From assembly GCF_009184865.1 (NCBI RefSeq), contig NZ_CP045096.1, positions 8,990,001 to 9,054,000 of the forward strand: 64,000 bases of DNA, written 5' to 3'. Source of the stretch: Streptomyces phaeolivaceus. Its GTDB lineage: Bacteria > Actinomycetota > Actinomycetes > Streptomycetales > Streptomycetaceae. The notes under the pieces were generated by a model that saw only the letters and a list, made by a program, of their open reading frames with translations, ran no database searches and was not told the DNA's origin. This document shows, one piece after another, positions 45,724-58,748 of the stretch (positions are counted from its first letter, which is position 1; every line of letters begins with the position of its first letter). The position numbers and the translations under genes were made by a program.

Positions 45724-46707
45724 ATGAAGTACCGCACGATCGGCAGTGACCCGGCGACCCGCCGCGAGGTGAGCGTGCTCGCGCTCGGCGCGATGCTGTT
45801 CGGCTCGCGGACGGACGAGAAGACCTCCTTCGCGCTGCTCGACCGCTATGTGGAGGCGGGTGGGAACTTCATCGACACGTCCGACAACTACGCGTTCTGG
45901 ACCGACGCGGGACAGGGCGGCCAGAGCGAGGAACTCCTCGGCCGCTGGCGGCGCGACCGGGGCGTCGGCGACGAGATCGTCATCGCCACCAAGCTCGGCG
46001 CCCGGCCCCTCGCACCCGGCACCGGCTATGTCGACAACGCCGAGGGGCTGTCGGCGAAGGCGATCCGCGAGTCGGCCGAACGCAGCCGCGAACGGCTCGG
46101 CGTGGAACGGCTCGACCTCCTCTACGCCCACATCGAGGACCGTACGGTGCCGGCGCGGGAGACCGTCGAGGGCTTCGCGGAACTCGTCGCCGAGGGCACG
46201 GTCGGACTGCTCGGCGTCAGCAACCACGCCGTGTGGCGGGTGGAGCGGGCCCGCGCCCTCGCCGCCGCTGCCGGGCTGCCCCGCTACGAGGTCCTCCAGT
46301 ACCACCACAGCCTGCTGCGCCCGCGCACCGACGTACCCGGCGACCTGTGGGCGGACGGCACCCTCGGCGCGACCACCGCCGAACTCCTGAGCTATCTGGA
46401 GGCAGAGCCCGACCTCACCCTGGTCGCCTACTCCCCGCTGCTCAAGGGCGGTTACGTACGACCGGACGCACTCCCGTCGGACTACGACCACCCCGGCACC
46501 CCCGCCCGGCTGAAGGTGCTCGGCGAGGTGGCGCGGGAGACCGGGGCGACCGTCAACCAGGTCGTGCTGGCCTGGCAGTCGGGCGGACGGTTCCCGATCG
46601 TCCCGCTGGCCGGGGTGTCGTCGCTCGCGCAGTTGGAGGAGAACCTCGCCGCGGTGGAGCTGGAGTTGACGGGGGAGCAGCGGCTCAGGCTCGATGCCGC
46701 GCACTAG
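45724..46707 (+). CDS. Aldo/keto reductase
   Basis: 327 residues, (beta/alpha)8 NADPH-dependent AKR. Catalytic tetrad: Asp in NFIDTSDNYAFW, Tyr in DNYAF, Lys in IATKLGARPL, His in LLYAHIEDRTV. C-terminal cofactor region FPIVPLAGVSSLAQLEENLA. ATG 45724 has GGAGG upstream (upstream in-frame GTG 45661 rejected). Tail-to-tail with the OhrR-like gene. Confidence 0.92.
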   Translation: MKYRTIGSDPATRREVSVLALGAMLFGSRTDEKTSFALLDRYVEAGGNFIDTSDNYAFWTDAGQGGQSEELLGRWRRDRGVGDEIVIATKLGARPLAPGTGYVDNAEGLSAKAIRESAERSRERLGVERLDLLYAHIEDRTVPARETVEGFAELVAEGTVGLLGVSNHAVWRVERARALAAAAGLPRYEVLQYHHSLLRPRTDVPGDLWADGTLGATTAELLSYLEAEPDLTLVAYSPLLKGGYVRPDALPSDYDHPGTPARLKVLGEVARETGATVNQVVLAWQSGGRFPIVPLAGVSSLAQLEENLAAVELELTGEQRLRLDAAH

Positions 46708-46734
46708 CGTGGCGTACGGGACGGCCCCGACGGG

Positions 46735-47214
46735 TCAGCCCTGACCCACGTTCGCCGTGAGCAGCCGTAGCAACTGCTTGGCCATGGTGTGCTGTTCGGG
46801 GGGCAGCCCCATGGCCGCGCCGATGTCCACGGGGACGGTCCGGGCCCGCTCCTGGAGCAGGGCGCCGGACTCCGTGAGCCGGATGGCGACGGAACGCTCG
46901 TCGTCCGTACGGCGCTCGCGGCGGAGCAGGCCACCGGTCTCCAGGCGTTTGAGGAGCGGGGAGAGCGTGCTCGACTCCAGCTGGAGCGCGGCGCCCAGAT
47001 CGCGGACGGAGATCGAGTCCTGCTCCCAGAGCGCGAGCATGACCAGATACTGCGGATAGGTCAGCCCCAGCTCGTCCAGCAGCGGCCGGTAGCGGGCCGT
47101 GACCGCGCGCGAGGCGGCGTACAGGGCGAAGCAGAGCTGGTCGTCAAGGAGCAGGCTCTGCCCCCGCGTCGGCTGCGCCCCGGCCGTGTCCGCGATGTCG
47201 CCGACTGTGCTCAC
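46735..47214 (-). CDS. ohrR: OhrR-like MarR-family regulator
   Basis: 159 residues from GTG 47214 (GGCGGAGGAGC upstream). The OhrR hallmark is LLDDQLCFALYAASRAVTAR: the lone sensing Cys in the first helix, with Tyr residues in YRPLLDELGLTYPQYLVML. The winged helix reads LQLESSTLSPLLKRLE. In OhrR the Cys is oxidised by organic peroxides and releases DNA. No ohr peroxidase gene is adjacent; the divergent gene is a truncated esterase. Confidence 0.85.
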   Translation of the reverse strand: MSTVGDIADTAGAQPTRGQSLLLDDQLCFALYAASRAVTARYRPLLDELGLTYPQYLVMLALWEQDSISVRDLGAALQLESSTLSPLLKRLETGGLLRRERRTDDERSVAIRLTESGALLQERARTVPVDIGAAMGLPPEQHTMAKQLLRLLTANVGQG

Positions 47215-47352
47215 GGTGTCGCTCCTCCGCCCTGTGCTCCGCTTGACGATCTCCAACCCTACCGTCAGCCTCCAGGTTGCGGCGAGAGCTATTCAGTTGT
47301 GTACGACCTAGTCGCGAGCTACTGTTCTTGATGTGTCGCCGGGGCGAGCGCG

Positions 47353-47766
47353 AACCCGCCGTACCTGTTCGACCTCGGTCCGGTGGCGGGCCGCGAGACC
47401 GTCGACGAGATCCGGTCGGGCGACATCGAGAAGCCGGCCGTGGACGAGGAGTGGGCGACCGTGCCGGGCGGGCCCACCGGCGCGAGCGCGCCGAGATCAC
47501 CGCCTCACCGCTGCGCGCCACCCCCCGAGCGGCTCAAGGGGCTGCCCCCGGCCCTGGTCGTCACCGCCGAGGCCGATGTCCTGCGCGACGAGCGCGAGGC
47601 GTACGCGAACAAGCTGCGCGAGGCGGGCGTACCGGTGACCGCCGTGCGCTGCCAGGGGATCATCCACGACTTCGTCATGCTGAACGCTCTGCGGGGGACG
47701 CGTGCCGCCGAGGCCGCGATCGGGCGGGCGGTCGCGACCCTGCGTGCCGCCCTCGGCACGGAATGA
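47353..47766 (+). pseudogene. Alpha/beta hydrolase (esterase) with internal deletion
   Basis: The first part reads PPYLFDLGPVAGRETVDEIR and AVDEEWATVPGGPTG, the usual beginning of hormone-sensitive-lipase-like esterases. It then jumps to PERLKGLPPALVVTAEADVL (the strand before the catalytic Asp), and RCQGIIHDFVMLNAL, which holds the catalytic His. The HGGGW and GDSAG regions (about 110 residues) are missing, and no start codon with RBS is in frame upstream. Inactive remnant. Upstream, the two similar AGCTATTCAG/AGCTACTGTT stretches (47288-47330) could be old OhrR sites. Confidence 0.8.
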
Positions 47767-47853
47767 CACCGGGCGAACCCACAGCACGGCGGACCGCCCC
47801 GGTCGGGAGTGATCCCGGCCGGGGCGGTCCGCCGTGTGCTGTACGGGTCAGGC

Positions 47854-51458
<3,605 letters not shown>

Positions 51459-51800
51459 CGGTCGCCTCCCGGGGTGCGGGGGGAGCGGTCGACGGGCCGT
51501 ATACCGGTTCCCGTGGGCCGTATGTGATGTGTCGTCACCTTGCCACCTGCTCGAATCCGTAGTGCGCGATCACGCCTGCCGGACGTGTGTACGACCTCGG
51601 GCGCGACCGCTCATCCTGCCGTATCCGCACGGCTGATCGGCACCGGACCTGCGCGGATCGGCCGACGACCGGCGCCCGCGCTCCGGGGAATGTCCGGATG
51701 TGCACTGCGGTACGGCGACCTCCCCTTCCCGGAACCGCGACCTCCCCGTCCGGGAACCGCCGCGGTGGCCCACCCGGCGTCAGATCGCCCGCGCCCGGTG
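51459..51800. other. Gene-free stretch
   Basis: No gene seen. It holds two related CGACCTCCCC...CCGGGAACCG segments (51716-51765) between the MscS and UPF0104 genes; nothing else recognised. Confidence 0.5.
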
Positions 51801-52763
51801 TCAGATCACCTTCAGCCGGACCAGCGCGCCGAGCGTCAACGCGCCCGGCAGCAGTGGCAGCCAGACCGTGATGATCCGGAACGCCAGCACCACCGCCGTC
51901 GCCACCGCCACCGGACCGCCGGCCGCCACCAGGGCGACCACGAGCGCGGCCTCCACCGAACCCAGACCGCCCGGAGTCGGTACCAGGGCGACCGCGACGG
52001 TGGCGGCGAGATAGGCGAGCGCCATGTGCGTCACCGGGATGTCCAGCCCCAACGCCAGCCCCACCGTGACCAGTACACCCGCCTGGAGCGCCGGGAACGC
52101 GAGCGAACCGCCCCAGAGCGCCAGGACGCGCGTCGGCCGGGTGTGGATCGAACGGGCCTCGCCGAGCGCCGTGCGCACGAAGCCGAACACGGCCGTACGC
52201 AGCCGTCCGACGAGGAGCACCACGGCCGCGGCGGCGCACACGACGGCGACGGCCGTGATCAGCAAGGGGGCCGAGGTGCCGTCGGGGAGGAGCGGGCCGA
52301 GCCGCAGGGCCTGCGGGAACGCGAGCAGCAGGGCCAGCAGCAGCCCGACGCGGGCGATGGACTCGGCGAGCAGATACAGCGCGAGCGCCGCCGAGGAACG
52401 GGACAGCGACACCCCGCACACCGTCATGAACCGCAGGTTCACCGCGCTCGCGCCCAGCCCGGTCGGCAGCAGATGGTTCGCCGCGCCCGCCGCGAACTGG
52501 GTGGCCAACAGCCGCCCGGCGGGCAGCCGTTCGACGAGCGCCCCCTGCCGGGTCACCGCCGCCGCGACCCAGGTCAGACAGGTCACACCGAGCGCCGCGA
52601 CCAGCCAGGGCCAACGCGCGGTCGCCAGATGGGCGAAGCCCTCGACGAGGACGGAGCGGTGCCGTACGGCGACCGCCAGCACCAGGACGAGGGGGAGTAG
52701 GCAGAGGATCCGCCGCACCGGAACACGCCAGGTGAGTCGTCGTCGCACTGGTATCGCCGTCAC
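51801..52763 (-). CDS. UPF0104 / lysylphosphatidylglycerol synthase TM-region protein
   Basis: 320 residues with seven to eight TM segments. Family features: AAGAANHLLPTGLGASAVNL, LYLLAESIARVGLLLALLLA and the C-terminal VALVPTPGGLGSVEAALVVA (PGGLGSVE is the hallmark). These are the flippase part of MprF-like proteins without the catalytic domain. GTG 52763 after GGAGAGCC. Its exact cargo (a lipid) is unknown. Confidence 0.88.
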   Translation of the reverse strand: MTAIPVRRRLTWRVPVRRILCLLPLVLVLAVAVRHRSVLVEGFAHLATARWPWLVAALGVTCLTWVAAAVTRQGALVERLPAGRLLATQFAAGAANHLLPTGLGASAVNLRFMTVCGVSLSRSSAALALYLLAESIARVGLLLALLLAFPQALRLGPLLPDGTSAPLLITAVAVVCAAAAVVLLVGRLRTAVFGFVRTALGEARSIHTRPTRVLALWGGSLAFPALQAGVLVTVGLALGLDIPVTHMALAYLAATVAVALVPTPGGLGSVEAALVVALVAAGGPVAVATAVVLAFRIITVWLPLLPGALTLGALVRLKVI

Positions 52764-52868
52764 ACCGGGAGAGGCTCTCCCCGCCCGGCCAACGGCGGGT
52801 TGCGGCCACGGGGACGGGGGTTGACCGACGGGGGACCAGGCCGCGCCCGGCGTATCAGCCCCCGCTCC

Positions 52869-52899
52869 TTGACCTCAAGTTTGGTCGAGGTTCTAGCGT
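52869..52899 (+). promoter_or_regulatory. SoxR/MerR-type promoter, probably leaderless
   Basis: TTGACC (52869-52874), then the dyad ACCTCAAG-TTTG-GTCGAGGT (52872-52891) in the spacer, then TAGCGT (52894-52899) as -10 at 19-nt spacing (TCTAGC at 17 is an alternative). A long spacer carrying a CCTCAA dyad is the mark of MerR-family activators, SoxR in particular. ATG 52907 is only 7 nt after the -10 and lacks a Shine-Dalgarno, so transcription would start at or next to the start codon. Confidence 0.7.
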
Positions 52900-52906
52900 C
52901 CTCCCC

Positions 52907-54796
52907 ATGAGTATGGAGACCACCGCCTGGACCCAGTTGCAGGGCATGATGACCGCCCAGCACCGCAGCCGCCCCCTCGCCCGCGCGACGCTACGACGCG
53001 TCGGCGCCTTCGCCCGTCCACATCGTCGCCGTATCACGTGGTTCGTCGGCATCGGTGTCGTGACCGCGCTGCTCGCCGTGGCGACGCCGGTGCTCGCGGG
53101 GAACGTCGTGGACGTGATCGTCTCGGGCGGGGACGAGACACTCGTCGTCCGCCTTGCCGTGCTCATCGCCCTGATCGCGGTCGCCGAGGCGGCGCTCGGG
53201 CTGCTGGGCCGACGCCTGTCGGCGACGCTCGGCGAGGGACTCATCCTCGATCTGCGGACCGCCGTCTTCGATCATGTGCAGCGCATGCCGGTCGCGTTCT
53301 TCACACGTACTCGTACGGGAGCGCTCGTCAGTCGACTCAACAACGACGTCATCGGCGCCCAACGGGCGTTCAGCAACACCCTGTCCGGGGTGGTCGGCAA
53401 TGTGGTCACCCTGCTGCTCACCCTCGCCGTGATGCTGACCCTCTCCTGGCAGATCACCCTTCTCTCGCTCGTCCTGCTGCCCGTCTTCGTGATCCCCGCC
53501 CGCCGCGTGGGCCGCCGGATGGCCCGGCTCCAGCGCGAGGCGGCCGACCTCAACGCCGCCATGGGCACCCGGATGACCGAGCGTTTCTCCGCGCCCGGCG
53601 CCACCCTGGTCAAACTCTTCGGACGCCCGGACGACGAGTCCGCCGAATTCGCCCGACGGGCCGAGCGGGTACGGGACATCGGCGTGCGTACGGCGATGGC
53701 GCAGTCGGCGTTCATCACCGCCCTCACCCTCGTCTCGGCCCTCGCGCTCGCCCTGGTGTACGGCCTCGGCGGCTGGTTCGCGCTGCGCGGCACCCTGGAC
53801 GCGGGCGCGATCGTCTCTCTGGCCCTGCTGCTCACCCGGCTGTACGCGCCGCTCACCGCGCTCGCCGGGGCGCGCGTGGAGATCATGAGCGCCCTGGTGA
53901 GCTTCGAGCGCGTCTTCGAGGTACTGGACCTGAAACCGCTGATCGAGGAGAAAGCGGACGCCCAGGAGGTCCCCGAGGGCCCGGTGGCCGTGGAGTTCGA
54001 CGACGTCCGCTTCGGCTACCCGTCCGCCGACAAGGTCTCCCTCGCCTCCCTGGAGGAGGTGGCCGCCCTCGACACCCGGGGCGGCACCGAGGTCCTGCAC
54101 GGCGTCTCCTTCCGCGCCGAACCCGGCCGGACCGTCGCCCTCGTGGGCTCCTCCGGCGCCGGCAAGTCGACCGTCGCCCAACTGCTGCCCCGCCTGTACG
54201 ACACGGACGCGGGCACGGTCCGCGTCGGCGGCGTCGACGTCCGCGACCTCAGCGCGGCGTCGCTGCGCGCCACCCTCGGCATGGTCACCCAGGACGGCCA
54301 CCTCTTCCACGACACCGTCCGCGCCAATCTGCTGCTCGCCCGCCCCGGGGCCACGGACGACGACCTCTGGGAGGTCCTCCGCCGGGCCCGCCTCGACGAC
54401 CTCGTCCGCGCCCTGCCCGACGCCCTCGACACCGTCGTCGGCGAACGCGGCTACCGCCTCTCCGGCGGCGAACGCCAGCGCATGACCATCGCCCGGCTGC
54501 TCCTGGCCCGCCAACGCGTCGTCATCCTCGACGAGGCCACCGCCCACCTCGACAACACCTCGGAGGCCGCCGTCCAGGAGGCCCTGGCCGAGGCCCTGGA
54601 GGGCCGCACGGCCGTCGTCATCGCCCACCGCCTCTCGACCGTCCGCACCGCCGACCAGATCCTCGTCGTCGAGGCGGGCCGGATCGTGGAACGAGGCCGC
54701 CACGAAGAGCTGTTGGAGGCGGACGGCCGCTACGCGGAGCTGTACCGGACCCAGTTCGAGAAGGGGGAGCCCGAAGCCGCCGACGCGGCGGTGTAG
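52907..54796 (+). CDS. ABC exporter with fused TM and ATPase domains
   Basis: 629 residues. Six TM segments in residues 45-310 (WFVGIGVVTALLAVATPVLA, TLAVMLTLSWQITLLSLVLL). The NBD has SSGAGKSTVAQLLPRLYD (Walker A), MVTQDGHLFHDTVRANLLLA (Q-loop), YRLSGGERQRMTIARLLLA (signature) and VVILDEATAHLDNT (Walker B). A homodimeric multidrug-type exporter. The promoter resembles SoxR sites; S. coelicolor SoxR is known to control an ABC transporter among few targets, so export of redox-active compounds is likely. Confidence 0.94.
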   Translation: MSMETTAWTQLQGMMTAQHRSRPLARATLRRVGAFARPHRRRITWFVGIGVVTALLAVATPVLAGNVVDVIVSGGDETLVVRLAVLIALIAVAEAALGLLGRRLSATLGEGLILDLRTAVFDHVQRMPVAFFTRTRTGALVSRLNNDVIGAQRAFSNTLSGVVGNVVTLLLTLAVMLTLSWQITLLSLVLLPVFVIPARRVGRRMARLQREAADLNAAMGTRMTERFSAPGATLVKLFGRPDDESAEFARRAERVRDIGVRTAMAQSAFITALTLVSALALALVYGLGGWFALRGTLDAGAIVSLALLLTRLYAPLTALAGARVEIMSALVSFERVFEVLDLKPLIEEKADAQEVPEGPVAVEFDDVRFGYPSADKVSLASLEEVAALDTRGGTEVLHGVSFRAEPGRTVALVGSSGAGKSTVAQLLPRLYDTDAGTVRVGGVDVRDLSAASLRATLGMVTQDGHLFHDTVRANLLLARPGATDDDLWEVLRRARLDDLVRALPDALDTVVGERGYRLSGGERQRMTIARLLLARQRVVILDEATAHLDNTSEAAVQEALAEALEGRTAVVIAHRLSTVRTADQILVVEAGRIVERGRHEELLEADGRYAELYRTQFEKGEPEAADAAV

Positions 54797-54892
54797 GAAC
54801 GTGGTCATTCCCCAGGGGAACCCAGCGATCGCGGGTACGCCGTTCGGCCCGGCTGGGATCATGAACACTGCCGTCCCGGCATCATCGTCGAC

Positions 54893-55545
54893 TCAGCGGC
54901 GCCGTAGCCGCCACCCCGACAGATAGGGGTCGCGCGTCTTCAGTTCCAGTCCGCGCAGGGCGAGTTCCATGTTCGCGTCGCCGTATCGGCGAGCTTCATG
55001 GTGGCGAGGGACGGGGTCAGTTTCCTCGCCCGGCAGCAGGGCCGGTGAGGCCGTTTGCGGTGCGGTACGACCATCCCGCAGTTGAGGTAGACGCCGTCGC
55101 CCAGGACGGTCACGCCCTGGCAGTGTTCGGCCAGGCCGGAGGCCCGCCAGGCGTGCGCGTCCGCGGTGCTGCCCGGCACCGGGTGGGCGGCGGCGATCAC
55201 AAGGCGGGTGTCGGCATCGACGACTACCTGCACGTTCGCCGAGAACCGGTAGTCGCGTGACGAGGAGCCGACGTTCCGGTCGCGGACCGGGACCAGGGTG
55301 CCGTCCACGATCCACGACCGGTCCGCCGCCTCGACAGTGCGAGAGACGGGCTTGAGCGCCGGCAGCGGACCAAGCCGCTGGATGACACGGCAGACCGTGG
55401 AGGAAGAGACGCCGAACAGTGGACCCAGCTGCCGCATCGTCAGGTTCGTGCGGTAGTACACCGCAACCATCAGCACCCGCTCGGCCAACGGCAAACGACC
55501 ACGGCCGGCCCTGCAGCGTGCCATTGCCCCCCGCTCCCGCACCAC
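54893..55545 (-). pseudogene. IS5-type transposase remnant (DDE_Tnp_4-like)
   Basis: ATG near 55545. HTH part MRQLGPLFGVSSSTVCRVIQ, then WIVDGTLVPVRDRNVGSSSR (first Asp), VQVVVDADTRLVIAAAHPVP and VTVLGDGVYLNCGMVVPHRK (second Asp). After HRKRPHRP the frame breaks; the third acidic residue (RARVEH region) is absent. The minus-strand tail, RYGDANMELALRGLELKTRD..., is of unknown origin. Terminal repeats not seen. Dead element. Confidence 0.75.
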
Positions 55546-55855
55546 CTTCAGCAGCCGCGCGAACTGGGCGATCCGCAGCCAAGGAAGATGCCCTGATCAC
55601 AGCCTTGTGCAACACGCTCTACGGAAGGGCCGGGACGTACGCGGTGGCCCGGACGACGTACGCACTCGGCCGGTCTTGACGGACCCTGGACGCGTTCGGA
55701 GCACGCTTGCAGGGGCCCGGACATCACTCTCTGCTCACGCTGGTGAAGCCGTGCGCGTGATGGTCCGCCCCCCACGCGGAGCCACGCACCTGACGGCCGG
55801 CCTGGGCTAGGGCGAGCGCCGTGAGGGCCGAACAGGGCACCCCTCTCACCAGGCA

Positions 55856-55996
55856 GTGGTCGCCCGGCGGCTCGGTCAGACCGTACGCGGGGGCGACCAG
55901 GCCGTGCACGTGCACGCAGGTATCGGCATCACATGGGCCGAGTGCGGAACGGCTCCTGGCGACATCCTGCGGGCGGCCCTCGAGTTCGCGTCGTGA
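55856..55996 (+). pseudogene. Acyl-CoA dehydrogenase C-terminal remnant
   Basis: A 46-codon frame reads VVARRLGQTVRGGDQAVHVH and AGIGITWAECGTAPGDILRA, resembling the C-terminal tract QVHGGIGITWE of acyl-CoA dehydrogenases. Nothing else of the gene is recognisable nearby. The surrounding 55546-56252 otherwise shows no gene. Confidence 0.45.
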
Positions 55997-56252
55997 ACGC
56001 AGGTTCGCAAGGGCGATGCGCCGAAAGGAAACCGCGTCGCACGGGGGACCGGCGACCCGCGACCGGCTGGAAGATCGTCGGCAGCGGCCGGCTCTCGGTC
56101 GCACCACCCGGCAGCGCTTGCCGGAGGAGCGCATTTCCCCGCGTGCCCCCGTCGCCCCGGGCCACGGTCCTCGGGCGTCCCCCACCGAACGGGTGCCACC
56201 AACCCCGGCTCTCCTTCCGTGCAACGCGGAGTGCCTGCTCCTGTCGGTCCGG

Positions 56253-58748
56253 TCACAGAGACCCTTCGTGCGGATTCATCGCGAGGGCTTGTTCAGCCCA
56301 GATGGTCTTGCCCTCGGTGGTCTGGCGGGTGCCCCAGGCGGCGGTGAGCTGGGCGACCAGGAGGAGACCACGGCCGCCTTCGTCGTAGGTACGGGCACGG
56401 CGCAGATGGGGGGCCGTGCCACTGGCGTCGGAGACTTCGCAGATGAGATTGCGGTCGTGGATCAAACGTAGCTGGATGGGGGGTTCGGCGTACCGGATGG
56501 CGTTGGTGACGAGTTCGCTGACGATCAGTTCGGTGACGAAGACGGCGTCGTCCAGTCCCCATGCCTCCACTTGCGTGGTGGCCTCCTTGCGGGTCTGGGC
56601 GACGGCGGCCGGGTCTGCGGGGATGTCCCAGGTGGCGACCCGGTCGGTGTCCAGGACCTTGGTGCGGGCGATGAGCAGGGCGACGTCGTCGGTCGGACGG
56701 TCGGGCAGCAGGGCGTTGAGAACCGTGTCGCACAGGGTGTCCAGGTGGGCGGCCGGCCGGGCGAGGGTCCGGCGGAGCAGGGACATCCCGATGTCGATGT
56801 CCTGTTCACGGGATTCGATCAGCCCGTCGGTGTAGAGGGCGAGGAGGCTGCCCTCGGGCAGTTCGACGTCGACCGACTCGAAGGGCAGACCGCCGAAGCC
56901 CAGCGGGAGACCGGCCGGAACGTCGAGCAGGGTCGCGGTGCCGTCGGGGCTCACGACGACCGGTTCGGGGTGTCCGGCGCGGGCGAGCGTGCAGCGCCGG
57001 GAGACCGGGTCGTACACGGCGTACAGGCAGGTGGCGCCGAGGTCCCCGGCGGTTTCCGGTTCCTGGTCCGGCCCCGCCGTGTTGCCCGCCCGGGTGGACA
57101 GGCGGATGACCAGGTCGTCGAGGTGGGTGAGGAGTTCGTCGGGGGCCAGGTCGATGTCGGCGAGGGTGAGCACGGCCGTACGCAGCCGCCCCATGAAGGC
57201 GGAGGCCTGGAGGCCGTGACCGACGACGTCACCGACGACGAGGGCGACGCGGGCGCCGGACAGCGGGATCACGTCGAACCAGTCGCCGCCGACACCGGCG
57301 TGGGCGCCGGCCGGGAGATAACGGTAGGCGACCTCCACGGCGGTCTGCTCGGGCAGCCCCTGCGGCAGCAGGGTCCGCTGGAGGGTGACGGCGGTGCCGC
57401 GTTCGCGGGTGTAGCGGCGGGCGTTGTCGATGCAGACGGCCGCTCTGGCGGCGAGTTCCTCGGTGAGTACCAGGTCGTCCTCGGTGAACGCCTCGGAGTT
57501 CTGGTGGCGGGTGAGGACGGCGACGCCGAGGGTGGCGCCACGGGCGGTCAGGGGCACGGTCATCACCGAGTGGACCCTGGCGTCGGGCGCCACGGCGTCC
57601 CGCATCGGATCGCGGGCCACCCACTCGATGATCGCCGGGTCGGTCGCGTCGTGCAGCAGCGCGCGTCCCGTGCGGAGGCTCTCGACCGGCGGGGAACCCT
57701 CCGGGTGGTGGTCCACCCCGTCCGGCGCGACGGCCGCCGCCGGGATGTCCGGGTTCGCCGACTGGTGGGCGATGCGCCGCAGCCCGACGGGCCCGCTCGG
57801 TGTCTCCGTTCCCGGGGGCGGTTCGTTCGGGCCCTCGTCGAGGGAGGCGAGCAGGTCGACGCTGACGGAGTCGGCGAACTCCGGGACGACCACGTCCGCC
57901 AGTTCCTGGGCGGTCCGCGTCACGTCGAGGGTGCTGCCGATACGGTTGCTGGCCTCGGCCAGCAGCACCATCCGCTTACGGGCCCAGTACTGCTCGGTGA
58001 TGTCGTGACTGGCTATGGCCACGCTCTGGACCCGGCCCTCCCGGTCCTTCATCGAGGTGACGAAGGCCGACCAGGCGTGCTCGCGGCTCTCGCCGGGGGT
58101 GGTCAGATAGACCTCCAGATACTGCGGCTCCCCGGTCTCCAGCGCCTGTCGCAGAGACCGCTCGACCTTGTCCATCTCCGGATGGTCGATGAACTCCGAC
58201 AGCCGCAGCCCGCGCAGCTCGTCCTCGGGGAGGCCGATGGCCCGTTGGGCGGCGTCGTTGGCCCGGCGCAGGCGGAGCCCGGTGTCGTACACCGTCGTCA
58301 CGCAGGCGACGGCCTCCATGAAAGCCCGGCCGGCGACGGTGTCGTCGTCGTGGGTGGTGTCGTCGTCCCGGGACGCCGCATCCCGCAGGGCGGAGACCAG
58401 GAGCCATTCCGGCCGGCCGGTGTCCGGTGTCCTCTTGTGCGCCAGGGCCTTGATCTCCAGGCGGTGACCGTCGCGGTGCCGGACGGCGATCGTCCCGTTC
58501 CACCGGGGCAGCTCCGCGAGGGGCGGCAGGTCCCGTCCGGCGCTCTCCTCGGCGAGCAGACCGGCCGCCGGCCGTCCCACCACCTGCGCGGCCGAGTACC
58601 CCAGAAGGAGTTCCGCGCCCGCGTTCCAGCTGGTCACGATGCCGTGGTCGTCAATGGTGGCGTGCGCGGCACGCGTCTCGTCGGACCTGTCGGCGGGTGG
58701 CCTCCCGGCAGCTTGCCGGTGGCGGCGGGGCACTCCAGGACCGCTCAT
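56253..58748 (-). CDS. PAS/GAF sensor with SpoIIE phosphatase and HATPase domain
   Basis: 831 residues. PAS1 at about 25-120 (IDDHGIVTSWNAGAELLLGY), PAS2 at 140-260 (IGLPEDELRGLRLSEFIDHP), GAF at 290-450 (AVLTRHQNSEAFTEDDL), SpoIIE/PP2C at 470-680 (LQRTLLPQGLP, GVGGDWFDVIPLSGARVALV, GDVVGHG and LYTDGLIE metal-site Asp residues) and a C-terminal RsbW-type HATPase at 700-831 (FVTELIVSELVTNAIRYAEP, DEGGRGLLLVAQLTAAWG). Such fusions act in sigma-factor partner-switching: the phosphatase dephosphorylates an anti-anti-sigma and the kinase domain opposes it. ATG 58748 has GGTGAG upstream. No sigma or STAS gene is adjacent. Confidence 0.93.
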   Translation of the reverse strand: MSGPGVPRRHRQAAGRPPADRSDETRAAHATIDDHGIVTSWNAGAELLLGYSAAQVVGRPAAGLLAEESAGRDLPPLAELPRWNGTIAVRHRDGHRLEIKALAHKRTPDTGRPEWLLVSALRDAASRDDDTTHDDDTVAGRAFMEAVACVTTVYDTGLRLRRANDAAQRAIGLPEDELRGLRLSEFIDHPEMDKVERSLRQALETGEPQYLEVYLTTPGESREHAWSAFVTSMKDREGRVQSVAIASHDITEQYWARKRMVLLAEASNRIGSTLDVTRTAQELADVVVPEFADSVSVDLLASLDEGPNEPPPGTETPSGPVGLRRIAHQSANPDIPAAAVAPDGVDHHPEGSPPVESLRTGRALLHDATDPAIIEWVARDPMRDAVAPDARVHSVMTVPLTARGATLGVAVLTRHQNSEAFTEDDLVLTEELAARAAVCIDNARRYTRERGTAVTLQRTLLPQGLPEQTAVEVAYRYLPAGAHAGVGGDWFDVIPLSGARVALVVGDVVGHGLQASAFMGRLRTAVLTLADIDLAPDELLTHLDDLVIRLSTRAGNTAGPDQEPETAGDLGATCLYAVYDPVSRRCTLARAGHPEPVVVSPDGTATLLDVPAGLPLGFGGLPFESVDVELPEGSLLALYTDGLIESREQDIDIGMSLLRRTLARPAAHLDTLCDTVLNALLPDRPTDDVALLIARTKVLDTDRVATWDIPADPAAVAQTRKEATTQVEAWGLDDAVFVTELIVSELVTNAIRYAEPPIQLRLIHDRNLICEVSDASGTAPHLRRARTYDEGGRGLLLVAQLTAAWGTRQTTEGKTIWAEQALAMNPHEGSL

